Positions 1 through 8,142 of a DNA stretch of 64,000 bases are shown piece by piece. The notes under the pieces were generated by a model. It was not told the origin of the DNA and ran no database searches. It saw nothing but the letters and a program-made list of their open reading frames with translations. Source of the stretch: Thermoplasmata archaeon (lineage in GTDB: Archaea > Thermoplasmatota > Thermoplasmata > Methanomassiliicoccales > Methanomethylophilaceae); the NCBI GenBank assembly GCA_015063125.1, contig SUTB01000001.1, positions 372,001-436,000 of the forward strand. The letters are read 5' to 3'. The translations under genes were made by a program, and so were the position numbers. Each line of letters starts with the position of its first letter. Position 1 is the stretch's first letter.

Positions 1-1
1 G

Positions 2-250
2 GTTCCGATACTCAAGAAGCATCATCTCTGGACACATGAGCTTGACTCGACCCGCGGTCTGACGGATGACTGGACGAAGGAGAAGATGTACTTCGACCGC
101 CACTATCTAAAACCATGGGCGGAGCTCGGCTGGGTCGAGAAAGGGGCGAGGTTCTATACGCCGACCGAAGCGGGTAGGGATGTCATCCACATGTTCTACC
201 GCGGAGGAGAGCATGAGCAACACCAAAAGACTATTTCCGAATCGAATTGA
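2..250 (+). CDS. CARF-wHTH regulator (DUF6293-like), C-terminal part only
   Basis: An open frame enters from the left edge and stops with TGA at 248-250, giving 82 residues. It resembles the C-terminal winged-helix half of the two full-length relatives at 6074-6991 and 62237-63076: a basic linker containing DDWTKEK, then FDRHYLKPWAELGWVEKG, then YTPTEAGRDVIHMFYR, matching LEPMMKKGWIVKN...ITPEGEAIIDIYHG. The family couples an N-terminal Rossmann-like CARF ligand-sensing domain with a DNA-binding winged helix; the sensing part would lie left of the window. Homology is judged by eye. It is the third member of this family in 64 kb. Confidence 0.72.
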   Translation, partial: VPILKKHHLWTHELDSTRGLTDDWTKEKMYFDRHYLKPWAELGWVEKGARFYTPTEAGRDVIHMFYRGGEHEQHQKTISESN

Positions 251-421
251 AACATTTAAATTCCTTATAAACTATCCTGTTTCAGGAAAGTTCAGCTGTA
301 ATCTGCTTTCTGTCAGGGGCGTGTGCCTGCTGGTATCCCATCCCTATCCGGCATGCGCCCTACCAACTCGATTTATATCCAAAAGTCTATTCGCTAATCA
401 ATATGCCGAGCAGAGGGGGAA

Positions 422-679
422 ATGGGCCGCTTATCGTACGAGATCACAGACGACAACAGGAGACGCTTGGAGATACTCAGGGCGTTCTCCGTCATCAACA
501 GGCAGAGCCCCACGCTGCAGGACCTCGTGAACGAGTCGATAGAGGAGTTCTTCATCGATGCCTACAACAGGTACTGCGAGCAGTGCTCCCCCAACGATTT
601 CCTGAAGGCCGCGATGGAGGAGATGCTGCCGGAATACATCCATACAACGGCCGACACTCCTCTGATAGCATTAAAATAA
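422..679 (+). CDS. Small unknown protein
   Basis: An 85-residue frame starting ATG after a purine-rich stretch (gagcagaggggga) and ending TAA. Codon third positions are GC-rich like genuine genes here. Residues 7-45 read as an amphipathic helix followed by LQDLVNESIEEFF, which is suggestive of a ribbon-helix-helix type DNA-binding protein but I see no clear family signature. It lies 23 nt upstream of the repeat protein at 702 on the same strand, so the two may be co-transcribed. Function unknown. Confidence 0.55.
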   Translation: MGRLSYEITDDNRRRLEILRAFSVINRQSPTLQDLVNESIEEFFIDAYNRYCEQCSPNDFLKAAMEEMLPEYIHTTADTPLIALK

Positions 680-701
680 GGTTTTCACGTGCTTTTTCCT
701 C

Positions 702-1916
702 ATGTCAGAAGAAAAGAAGGTGTCCGAATGGGAGGAATTGGGGAAGCTGTCCCATGAAGAACTGGTGATAGAGTGCGCCCATCAGAGGTATCTGATGGAA
801 AGCCTGAAGGCCAATCTCACTATGCTTGCGTACGACGAGGGCAACTGGTACGACAAGGGGGATGTCAAAGTCGCACCCGATGAATGGGCCAGATGCATCC
901 TGAGGTATCTTCTGGACAGGCCCGAGAGATACAAGTGCGTCGATGCCGCGGAGATGGAGGTCCTCGGACTGGATTACCGCATTTGCGACCACACATTCGA
1001 GGAATACTGCAAGGCCACGGGATACCTCCCGGATTACACGGACGAACCGATAGAGCATCCCCGCATAACCGTATGGGAGGAGATGGATATGCTGAGCGAT
1101 GAGGAACTGATCATCCAGATCGTGAAGACGAAGAAGGGGCTGAGGACTCTGAGAAACCTGTTCCCTCGTCTCTACGACGATACGACATGCTGCGTGTATC
1201 CCCAGTATCCTCCGAAGAGATGGTTGATGCTCATCATCGGCTATCTGCGCAGAAAAGGGATGAGCGACGGGGAGATCGAGGACAGGTTGGCGACATACGG
1301 GGTCATGGAATACAATTTCAGGGACTATACCGAAGATCCGGAATACGACATCTCCGAGCTATTGGAAGATGATTACGAAAGCCCTAAGCAGGAGGGTGTC
1401 AAGCACATCCTCGGGAAACCGCTGGTCAAGGTCACAGGCTATCCGGACATCCCCATCCCGGAAGATATAGCCGTCATGGGACACGACGACATGGTGGTGG
1501 AGATCGTGAAGCTGGCCAGGTACAGGTCGGATATCAGGCATATGCTCAGGGGAAAGGATAGGGAGGAGAACCTGTCCTCGTACGATTGGAACCTGTTCCC
1601 CCCGCACGACCGTTGGTACGGCTTGATAGAGTCCGGGCTGGATGGCGATGAGAAGGTGACGCATTACGGCGTCAGCAGCGGAACGTACTATGCGCATCAT
1701 CCAGAGGAGGAGAGATCGTATTTTGAGGACGGACTGGACAACGGTTTTAACGAGTACAGGGACATTGAGAGGGAGTTCTCCGCCGACCCTTGGAGGTTCC
1801 TCGACATGCAGGACGACGGTTTCCTGAGATACAAGATGACGGAGCTGAGGGAGCAGACGGATTCGATGAAGGAGCATATCAGGGCGATCGTCGGATACGG
1901 ACGTCTGTCTGAATGA
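702..1916 (+). CDS. Acidic internally repeated protein, function unknown
   Basis: 404 residues, strongly acidic, no signal peptide or membrane segment. The protein is built from repeated units: LSHEELVIECA (about residue 15), LSDEELIIQIV (about 132), MGHDDMVVEIV (about 261) and a weaker fourth copy MQDDGFLRYKM near the C-terminus (about 368). Each is followed about 12 residues later by a short L-R/K-x-L/M helix such as SLKANL, TLRNLF or DIRHML. I do not recognise a named family. The gene meets the truncated minus-strand gene at 1917-2108 tail to tail with no intergenic space, probably a rearrangement junction. Confidence 0.7.
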   Translation: MSEEKKVSEWEELGKLSHEELVIECAHQRYLMESLKANLTMLAYDEGNWYDKGDVKVAPDEWARCILRYLLDRPERYKCVDAAEMEVLGLDYRICDHTFEEYCKATGYLPDYTDEPIEHPRITVWEEMDMLSDEELIIQIVKTKKGLRTLRNLFPRLYDDTTCCVYPQYPPKRWLMLIIGYLRRKGMSDGEIEDRLATYGVMEYNFRDYTEDPEYDISELLEDDYESPKQEGVKHILGKPLVKVTGYPDIPIPEDIAVMGHDDMVVEIVKLARYRSDIRHMLRGKDREENLSSYDWNLFPPHDRWYGLIESGLDGDEKVTHYGVSSGTYYAHHPEEERSYFEDGLDNGFNEYRDIEREFSADPWRFLDMQDDGFLRYKMTELREQTDSMKEHIRAIVGYGRLSE

Positions 1917-2108
1917 TCGGTGCACCTCGTCAAGACCGCTCCAGTCATCAGCTTCTTCGAAGAACTCGCAATCGTCCCTCTGATCGACCAGAGCCATCGT
2001 ATCCAACGTGATACCTCCGCCGGACCTATCTATGGAGAATATGTAGCATCTGGCCTTGCCTCCTTTGGTCGTTCCCCAGCAGTTTGCGCATTCATGGCAT
2101 AATGACAT
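1917..2108 (-). pseudogene. Cys-rich small protein gene, 3' end lost
   Basis: From the ATG at 2106-2108 the minus strand encodes about 64 residues of normal-looking coding sequence starting MSLCHECANCWG, with further Cys in KARCYIF and DDCEFFEE. The CxxCxxC spacing suggests a metal-binding (zinc or Fe-S) microprotein. The frame has no stop of its own: it runs on antisense through the neighbouring repeat-protein gene to 1359, where composition stops looking coding. The simplest reading is that its 3' end was removed when the two genes were brought together. It could instead be a genuinely overlapping gene of 249 residues, which I think unlikely. Confidence 0.45.
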
Positions 2109-2337
2109 GTTATCACTATATCGAGACGGATTGGCTCTATCTGAATGTAATGGTCTTCAGCATTAAATAGAAAGTGCCGCAGTCCGAATGCCGTGATAAA
2201 GGTTGAAATCACTGCCGAGATGGAACAATATCAAGATAAGATTCTTTCAGTGACGTCTGTCTATCAAACAAGTTTCATTATCTGACACCCCACCCCTTCT
2301 TGGTTTCAACTGGCCAAGATTTCTTTCCCAAAGATTC

Positions 2338-3057
2338 CTAATAAATCAGCCTATCTGCCGCCAACTTGGGCCATATATCAACGATTCTATCATCGAAGGG
2401 GTGTTTAGACATCCATTTCTTGAATTGTTCATCATGACCTTGAGAGGATTTCATGTTCTGTTGCCTAAGATGAAGGATCTCATGATATACGATGTGATTT
2501 AGGATTCTGGGATCCTATTCTTGACAATCCAGATAATCCGATATCCCTACTACCCTCCATTCCCCGTGACATAGGCCTAGAAGTTCATGGTCGTCATAAC
2601 ATGCCCATGTGAACCTGGCATTGCGGATATCCTCATAGGTTATCAAACCTGTGAACAATAATTTCTTCACTTCATTCATCAAATCCTTATAATTCCCAAG
2701 GGGAGTTCCTTTGTATTCAGGATTTCTGGATATAAATGCAGATTGGATTTCTCTCAATGTCTCCTTGGAATCGATATACATAAGAACGGATTCCGGAATG
2801 GATCTTTCTCCGGCGATATATCTGCGCTCTATCTGGAGTACAAGATCCCACAGGGTATTATCAGGAACTAACTCCAGATAATCGCATATGAAAATATCCC
2901 ACCTGCCATCTGATGTTATCTTGAGATCGTAGTAATAGGGTTGATCCATCAGAAATACCCTGTATGAATTACAAAAAGACAGGGTGCGACCTTTGAAACG
3001 GCACGTGATGTCCTTCGCTTTTGTAACAAGATCAATTGATTGATTATCACAAATCAT
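2338..3057 (-). CDS. SprT-like zinc metalloprotease with in-frame TAG at codon 181
   Basis: Read through the TAG at 2515-2517, the frame gives 239 residues. The first 180 are clearly homologous to the protein at 39533-40273 (shared SDYL/CDYL...PDN, GxYxDLN/MN, F/LxxGLI, and VVG/WIS..LD). The catalytic zinc signature lies after the TAG, in the same frame: VYHEILHLRQ with H192, E193 and H196, then GHDEQFKKW and KHP, the usual third-ligand region. The relative is 246 aa, so the read-through length fits the family and the 180-aa product lacks the active site. The frame ends at another TAG (2338-2340). The start ATG overlaps the upstream TGA at 3054-3057 (ATGA coupling). Either UAG is decoded here, as pyrrolysine in Methanomassiliicoccales, or this is a recent nonsense pseudogene. 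Confidence 0.75.
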
Positions 3058-3731
3058 TCCTTTTTCTCACGGTTGCTGCGGTCATAGAAGTAGAATAAAT
3101 CTGCAGTCTTTTTATCAGGGTACATCCTGTGATAATAATCCAAACGCTGACGTTCTTCGAATGACATAAGCGATTCAGGATACTGGGATTCCCTCCACAG
3201 ATACCCTTTCGATTCTTCATTATGTACGCTGGTCGATCCAGTTGATGAGCTGCTGGAGTCCTCGCTGATTCTACCAGTCGATCCAGTTGATGAGCTGCGA
3301 TAATTATCGGTTGTTCCACCGGTTTCCCAAGATCTCTTCTTTTTGTTTTTAGAGTGGGATCTTTCTCCATAGTAGATCGAATCACCTTTACGACCTGTAA
3401 CACGTTTTTTGTGCTTGCCATGAATATCGATTTCACGAGAGAGGTCCCAACAAGCAATGATACAGGCCAGAGGCCAGATAGCTACAACCTTGGACTCGAG
3501 ATTGTCCCCTAACAGTACGAAAAAAAGAGCACCAACCAAACACATTATAATGGGGTATTTGAGTTCCAGCGTCCTGTATGAAATATAAGCTACAATCAAT
3601 GAAGGGATCAAGATAAATGCCCATAACAAAACTAGATTGCCTATTTCAGAGTAACCATCCAGCACCGAACTTACAGTACCTATCGATAGTAAAATGATGC
3701 TGCCAATGAAATAAATGATGGCAATTTTCAT
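3054..3731 (-). CDS. Membrane protein with C-terminal LMSFEE motif
   Basis: 225 residues. Three or four hydrophobic segments occupy residues 1-105 (IAIIYFIGSIILLSIGTV, LVLLWAFILIPSLIVAYI, IIMCLVGALFFVLLG, AIWPLACIIACW). A basic, Ser/Gly/Thr-rich linker with two SSSTGSTG-type repeats follows (about 110-175). The C-terminal 40 residues contain PESLMSFEERQRLDYYHRMY, closely matching the end of the MORN protein at 4277, so this tail is a shared small domain. The gene is translationally coupled to the zincin gene downstream (ATGA). AT-richer than the flanking genes. Function unknown; a membrane-anchored partner of the zincin is a reasonable guess. Confidence 0.65.
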   Translation of the reverse strand: MKIAIIYFIGSIILLSIGTVSSVLDGYSEIGNLVLLWAFILIPSLIVAYISYRTLELKYPIIMCLVGALFFVLLGDNLESKVVAIWPLACIIACWDLSREIDIHGKHKKRVTGRKGDSIYYGERSHSKNKKKRSWETGGTTDNYRSSSTGSTGRISEDSSSSSTGSTSVHNEESKGYLWRESQYPESLMSFEERQRLDYYHRMYPDKKTADLFYFYDRSNREKKE

Positions 3732-4276
3732 AATTCTGTATAAGATAGCACAAATTTATTGTTTTCTTGACTTCGACACTAGCAAATTCAGTCTTTTCTG
3801 ATCATATTTAAGCAGATATGCTCAGGCCTATCGGGTCTGAAGAAGGTCACCAGGAAAGTGAGCATCAAGTGCAGGTTCCTGTTCCTGCAGCTCCTTTGTA
3901 CGTTGTTCAAAGGTTACGCACTGACAGAGTCCTGAGCGCAGCTCAGGACCGATAAGAGTGGCGAAGAGTCCCCATTTTATATGCTACTACTCAGTGGAAA
4001 CTCCCGCCGCCCTCCGGATTTAATTCGCCGTTTATGGTTTTATTCCCGTGCAGACCCGTCATGAAGGGCTGTTGAAAGGCCGTCCTGTGAAAGAACGATG
4101 GGCATCTTCGTATCATTGGTGGGGGACGTTCAGAGTAATCGCGAAACTTTGAATCCACTGTCTCATGTATTTGTTTTTTTCAATCATTATTAAATTTGAA
4201 TTCTTCATTTAGACTTTCATTTAGATTGTTCGTACGGATGAAATGTGGACTTTTTCCATCATTGATAGGTGTTAAT
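3732..4276. other. 545-nt spacer without a convincing gene
   Basis: No frame here looks like a complete gene. It holds a near-perfect inverted repeat at 3929-3949 (stem GTCCTGAGC, loop GCA) that would form a hairpin, the AT-rich divergent promoter zone for the gene at 3731 near 3740-3770, and an AT-rich stretch at 4165-4200 ahead of the MORN gene. A short frame around 3805-3930 (SGLKKVTRKVSIKCRFLF) looks like decayed coding sequence but I cannot assign it. The block lies between accessory genes and may include old transposon debris. Confidence 0.5.
3929..3949. repeat. Inverted repeat / hairpin
   Basis: 9-bp perfect stem GTCCTGAGC with a 3-nt loop, in the spacer between two divergent accessory genes. 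No T-run follows, so a terminator is not shown; it could be a structured RNA element or operator. Confidence 0.5.
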
Positions 4277-5119
4277 ATGGATAATGCGCAATACATAGGA
4301 AATGAATCTAAATGTACGATTTATTGGGGAGATCCCATTACTGTTGATCTTGGTAAGATAACGAAAATCTCGTTCAATAAAGATGAGTACAGTATGTATT
4401 CGGGCAATCGTGTCAATGGCATTTGGAGGGTCCAATATTCTAATAACAGCAGTTATGATGGTGAAATGGTAAACGGAAAGAGAGAGGGCTTTGGCTATCT
4501 TATACACCGTGAAAAAGGTGAATACCATACTAAATATCGCGGTTTGTTCCATGCTGATGATCTCGTGATGGGTGAAACCCTAATAGTCTTCGATGGAGTT
4601 GGATTTTTGAAAGGTGAAGTGGATTCTGGAGCATTTGTCCGGGGGAAATTTGAACATTCAAATGGTGACATTCAGAGTGGTGAATGGAAAAAGGGAATTC
4701 AACACGGACAGTGTTTGTTGAATCTGGCTTCGAAGGACATCTGTTGGAAAGGGCAGTTCATCAATGGTATGCCAAACGGCCCTTGCGTGATGTCTAGGCC
4801 TAGTTCTGACCTTATACAATTCAGAGGCAATTTTTCTGATCCTGGAAATGCTTCTGGAGATCTTTTCGTTTGGGAAAACCACGAATGGGTTTGGGATTGT
4901 TCTGCAGATCTTGTTGATGGCGTAGTGGTTCCGCATAAAAATTCTGCAACAACTATCAGCGATACTAAATCGCCTGGTGTCAGGGAACATTTTGCTCCGG
5001 AACATTTGATGAGCTTTGAGGAGAAGCAATGTCTTGAACAATAGAGAAGATGGTTCGGTCAAGCAGATGCAGATATAGTCTGGCTTCAAAAACACCGCAA
5101 TAACGGGGCGCATCGTTAA
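4277..5119 (+). CDS. MORN-repeat protein with in-frame TAG at codon 256
   Basis: Starts at the ATG of MDNAQYIGNES. The middle carries MORN-type repeats (YDGEMVNGKREGFG at about residue 60, SGEWKKGIQHGQ near 133, WKGQFINGMPNGP near 158), beta-hairpin units known in other proteins as peptide- or lipid-contacting scaffolds. Near the end, PEHLMSFEEKQCLEQ matches PESLMSFEERQRLDY of the membrane protein at 3054-3731. A TAG stands at 5042-5044, but the frame continues for 24 codons to TAA at 5117-5119 and reads RRWFGQADADIVWLQKH, which aligns with HRMYPDKKTADLFYFYDR of the relative. The TAG aligns with a Tyr. The tail after TAG therefore looks like real protein. AT-rich compared with the core. Confidence 0.65.
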
Positions 5120-5162
5120 AGGAGGCTCGTTACGGATCAAAGCAGGGAGATTACTTCTCGTT

Positions 5163-5561
5163 TTGAAGGCTATCTGTTGGAATCCAGACGTCCATAAAGG
5201 GTATTCATCACCTCAGATTTCTGTTTTTTCAGGGTCCGATAAGCATAAGGCCTACCCCATGGTCATGAATACCTTGGAGGTGGTGGCTCATAACGCCATC
5301 CTGTTCAAAGATGCAGATAATCTGTCCGAGATCAACAAGATCCATCAGGACATCCGTATATTTATGGCCCCTTTCGAGGGAGTGTTCACCAAGTGGCTAC
5401 CATACTATCTCGCATGGTACAAATGGATCAGGACCTTCTCCCATAACGCACAGGTCACCATAAAGCAGATCGTTTCCGGCAGCCACATACACAAATGGCG
5501 TGAGATCCCCGAGATTCCGATACCTTTCCTCGATTCTGCCATGCAGCCCACCAAGTGCTGA
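5163..5561 (+). pseudogene. Transposase fragment (IS1595/ISXO2-like C-terminus)
   Basis: 132 residues, lacking the N-terminal zinc-binding part and most of the DDE core. The end reads INKIHQDIRIFMAPFEGVFT then WLPYYLAWYKWIRTF, matching the typical IS1595 ending (N-x-x-ES-x-F...GV...YL-x-x-YL-x-x-F-x-W). The usual N/H and E of the third catalytic region are not obvious, consistent with decay. The family is assigned by pattern from memory and needs a profile search. Confidence 0.55.
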
Positions 5562-5745
5562 TAATCCCTTGATACTACGGTCGGTAGGCCGTCTGAAAGT
5601 ATCCCAACCAGCTTACATTCTATGTGGAACACTACCTGATGTGCCTCAAATTAGGTCTGAGGGCCTACCTCGGATCCATCTCCGCAGGCTGTTTATTCGT
5701 AAGCGACCCCCAATGGTTTTCTCAACGACCGGGTCACGGAGTCAT

Positions 5746-5770
5746 ACCAACACGCTGGTCACTAAGCTCA
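5746..5770 (-). repeat. IS terminal inverted repeat (right end)
   Basis: 25 bp, read on the minus strand beginning TGAGCTTAGTGACC and ending GTGTTGGT. It is identical over that length to the left end of the small element at 9184 and differs by one base from its right end at 9363-9388. Confidence 0.75.
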
Positions 5771-5814
5771 ATTCCGATTGATAAATGCAATCAAGTTAAC
5801 TAAGTTAATCAGGA

Positions 5815-5836
5815 TAACATTTCTAACTTCGTTCCG
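5815..5836. repeat. TAACATTTCTAACTTCG motif, copy 1
   Basis: About 22 bp upstream of the small gene at 5861. A near copy occurs at 8012-8032 (one or two C/T changes) and its 3' half, CTAACTTCGCTCCG, recurs at 8761-8774. All three are inside the IS-bounded block and lie in intergenic DNA, so they may be operators or promoter elements. Confidence 0.45.
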
Positions 5837-5860
5837 TTCTTATTCCTTCCTTCCATCAAT

Positions 5861-6055
5861 ATGATTGAGAATACTATCGATCACTATCCGGATGAATCTT
5901 TCAGAATGGACTGCTACGGGGAGCTTTCCGGAAAACAATACTGGGACCCGATGGCATTGGAATTACACCGTGCCTGCAGCGAGCATAGGGGGATTTCCAA
6001 AGTTGTCCTATCCGAATTGAAGGCAAAGTTCCTCGACCAACCGTTAAAAGAATGA
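5861..6055 (+). CDS. Small unknown protein
   Basis: 64 residues, MIENTIDHYPDESF start, TGA stop, 18 nt ahead of the CARF regulator at 6074 on the same strand and probably in one transcript with it. The sequence contains a predicted helix around MALELHRACSEHRGIS. No family recognised. First gene of the IS-bounded cargo block. Confidence 0.5.
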   Translation: MIENTIDHYPDESFRMDCYGELSGKQYWDPMALELHRACSEHRGISKVVLSELKAKFLDQPLKE

Positions 6056-6073
6056 AACAGAATACACGATACG

Positions 6074-6991
6074 ATGCCGAAGTACACCATATATGAGATC
6101 GAGGAACCCGATGATCAGGATATGTCCGATGATTCATGCACCATGGCCAGCATGGCCCAACCGCGGATAATATCCGGGAGGAAAGAGCGCATAGTCATCG
6201 CCTGCGTCATGATGGACGTCCCGATGGTCGTAGAACCGGCCCTGTACTATCAGGCGGATACGGTCCATCTCATACACTTCGACAGGAACCACAGGGACGA
6301 TTCCAGCAAGATCTACATAGATTTCTTCAAGGAAGCCCGCAGACAGCTGTATGACAGGTCGGAGGCCGAGGTCGAGGAGCACAACGCCAACGTCTATGAT
6401 TTCCATACGATGATGCGCACGATCCTCGAGATAATCGCCGAGGACCGCAGGAGGACCGGGGGCATAATGGATGTGTACGTGAACATCTCGTCCGGGACCA
6501 CGGAGTACTCGGCAGCGGCCATGCTGGTGTGCATGCAGAACAAGAGCCTGACGGCCTTCACTGTGAGGACGGACGTGTACACCCTTGGCAGGGACAGGAT
6601 AATGGAACTTCTATACAAGGATGGAAAGCCCTTAGGTTTCTCGACCAAGGTGGAGGAGCCTCGGATGGTGGTCACGTTCGACCCGGACAAGCAGGATGCG
6701 CAGCTCGTGGCATGCCTCGGAGTGCTGAAGCAGGAACAGTCCAGGAAGAGGAACGTCTACGCCTCGGATATTATCAACGGCCTGAAGATCATCGGTGCAT
6801 GGAATTACGAGCCGGACAGGAAGAGGGGCAGGACGAGCGACGAACAGAAGGAGCTCATGCACCTGAAGAGGGCCTATCTTGAACCCATGATGAAGAAGGG
6901 CTGGATCGTCAAGAACGAGCTGATGAAGGGCAGATGGGACATAACGCCCGAGGGAGAGGCCATAATCGACATCTACCACGGGCTGGAATGA
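6074..6991 (+). CDS. CARF-wHTH transcriptional regulator (DUF6293 / HFX_2341-like)
   Basis: 305 residues. An N-terminal Rossmann-like sensing domain (about residues 30-165) includes RKERIVIACVMMD, the strand-loop YYQADTVHLIHF and the signature DVYVNISSGTTEYSAAAM, the usual nucleotide-ligand loop of this family. A C-terminal winged helix follows (about 200-305: VYASDIINGLKIIGAW, LEPMMKKGWIVKN, ITPEGEAIIDIY). CARF domains bind cyclic oligonucleotides in type III CRISPR systems, but no CRISPR genes are in the window, so the ligand is unknown. The start could be the later Met at 6143. The gene ends 4 nt from the end of the convergent PD-(D/E)XK gene at 6996; the pair looks like defence cargo. Confidence 0.78.
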   Translation: MPKYTIYEIEEPDDQDMSDDSCTMASMAQPRIISGRKERIVIACVMMDVPMVVEPALYYQADTVHLIHFDRNHRDDSSKIYIDFFKEARRQLYDRSEAEVEEHNANVYDFHTMMRTILEIIAEDRRRTGGIMDVYVNISSGTTEYSAAAMLVCMQNKSLTAFTVRTDVYTLGRDRIMELLYKDGKPLGFSTKVEEPRMVVTFDPDKQDAQLVACLGVLKQEQSRKRNVYASDIINGLKIIGAWNYEPDRKRGRTSDEQKELMHLKRAYLEPMMKKGWIVKNELMKGRWDITPEGEAIIDIYHGLE

Positions 6992-6995
6992 CCGA

Positions 6996-7952
6996 TCAAT
7001 CGTATTTGGTGAATGTTTCCTTGAACTTGATGCATTCTTCTGCAAGCCATTTACATAGGCTGTCATGAGTTTCTTTGGCACGCACTGGCCTTGTATATCT
7101 GATGCGTGAGGCCTTTTTGTTCTCTAGAGGTTGCCATTCAGGATCCAGACCCAATTCGGCATTTATCTCTTCCTTGTGTTCCTCGAATTTGTAGTAGAGA
7201 TCCATATTATCGGGTATATACACCTCAACTGCCACTTCCGTTATCCTTTCTGCTCCGAAAATGAGAGGGGATACAGAGTAACCCTTAAGCCCTTTAGAGA
7301 AACCAAGAGCATAGCTGGATACGGCTGAGCGTGAGTTCGATCCAGGAAATACTTTCAGGAATTCCTTGTGTCCGGAGATGTATTTGATGAACTCATCCCA
7401 AAACTCATAACGGATGTCTGATCCCTTCCCTTTTGAAGGATCCAGAGCCTGTTTGAGAGCATTCGGCCTCTGTACTATGTTGAACCTCGGTGCTACTTGG
7501 GATTCGCCAATCCTCCACAGCTCTAGTTCCACCAAATAGAAGCTCTTCTCCGACATGTTGTTGTTCAACCATTCGACGGTAGCTGAATGTTCATCTAATG
7601 CTTTCTCGACAATCCAGATTACGCAATCAGCATCGCGGATGGCCGCATACGTCAATGCTTTACCGATGTGGTCGTGGTCGCTGTTGCCAAATTTATTCTC
7701 GATGATGACCCTTGAATTTGCGTCATCTATGAAGGTTCCAATGATATCAGCTCTGAAACGACCGGCATTTGCCTCTCTGTCATCCGGATGAATCTGAGGG
7801 ATGCCCAATGAATCGGTAAGAAAATCAAGATTGTCCTCTTCAAAAAGCCAATCTGAGAAACTTGTTTCTCCTTCCCAGTACTCTTTGATATCGTTATTGC
7901 ACCTTTCGAGTTGTCCCAGAGGTTTTCCTACGGTGGGTTTTCCATTGGCCAC
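6996..7952 (-). CDS. PD-(D/E)XK nuclease-family protein (DUF4268-like)
   Basis: 318 residues. The nuclease core is visible: AGRFRADIIGTF (catalytic D, about residue 70), then RVIIENKFGNSDHDHIGKALTYAA (E-x-K at about residues 86-88, with the diagnostic SDHDHIGK), then CVIWIVE. This matches the PD-(D/E)XK plus DUF4268 architecture common in defence islands and near restriction systems. The C-terminal half (about 165-318) is the DUF4268-like region with IRYEFWDEFIKY. Divergent from the zinc protein at 8143 and convergent with the CARF regulator. Cytoplasmic. The biological target is unknown. Confidence 0.78.
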   Translation of the reverse strand: MANGKPTVGKPLGQLERCNNDIKEYWEGETSFSDWLFEEDNLDFLTDSLGIPQIHPDDREANAGRFRADIIGTFIDDANSRVIIENKFGNSDHDHIGKALTYAAIRDADCVIWIVEKALDEHSATVEWLNNNMSEKSFYLVELELWRIGESQVAPRFNIVQRPNALKQALDPSKGKGSDIRYEFWDEFIKYISGHKEFLKVFPGSNSRSAVSSYALGFSKGLKGYSVSPLIFGAERITEVAVEVYIPDNMDLYYKFEEHKEEINAELGLDPEWQPLENKKASRIRYTRPVRAKETHDSLCKWLAEECIKFKETFTKYD

Positions 7953-8011
7953 TATGCTCGCCCCAACTATACATAGCGGGTCTTTGAGCCTTTAAACGTT
8001 TTCATAGAATG

Positions 8012-8032
8012 TAACATTTCTAACTTTGCTCC
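8012..8032. repeat. TAACATTTCTAACTTTG motif, copy 2
   Basis: Second copy of the motif at 5815-5836, here in the divergent promoter region between the PD-(D/E)XK gene and the zinc protein gene. It directly precedes a TATA-like ATTTAAAT (about 8033-8040). Confidence 0.45.
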
Positions 8033-8142
8033 ATTTAAATACCATCTTTTAGATATCCGAGGATGGTCAGAATGTACGGGAAGAAGATGAGAATAGTATG
8101 GATGTACAACTGCAACACCAATGCAGAAAGGGGACAATGACC

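Larger units (their letters stand above)
5163..5770 (+). mobile_element. Remnant of an IS1595/ISXO2-like insertion sequence
   Basis: Contains the C-terminal part of a transposase followed about 185 nt later by a 25-bp terminal sequence at 5746-5770 (in reverse orientation TGAGCTTAGTGACC...). The same terminal sequence bounds the 205-bp element at 9184-9388. The left end and the 5' part of the transposase are missing. Directly outside the right end stands TTCCGATT (5772-5779), which also stands directly outside the left end at 9184 (9175-9182). 8-bp target duplications are what the IS1595 family makes. Confidence 0.6.

Noticed and set aside
1359-2108. 249-aa minus-strand protein taken as a whole
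   Set aside because: Only the first 64 codons look coding; the rest is antisense to a well-supported gene. Listed as a truncated gene instead.
3805-3960. Short plus-strand frame SGLKKVTRKVSIKCRFLF
   Set aside because: Looks like decayed coding sequence but is too short and unassignable; described only within the spacer.
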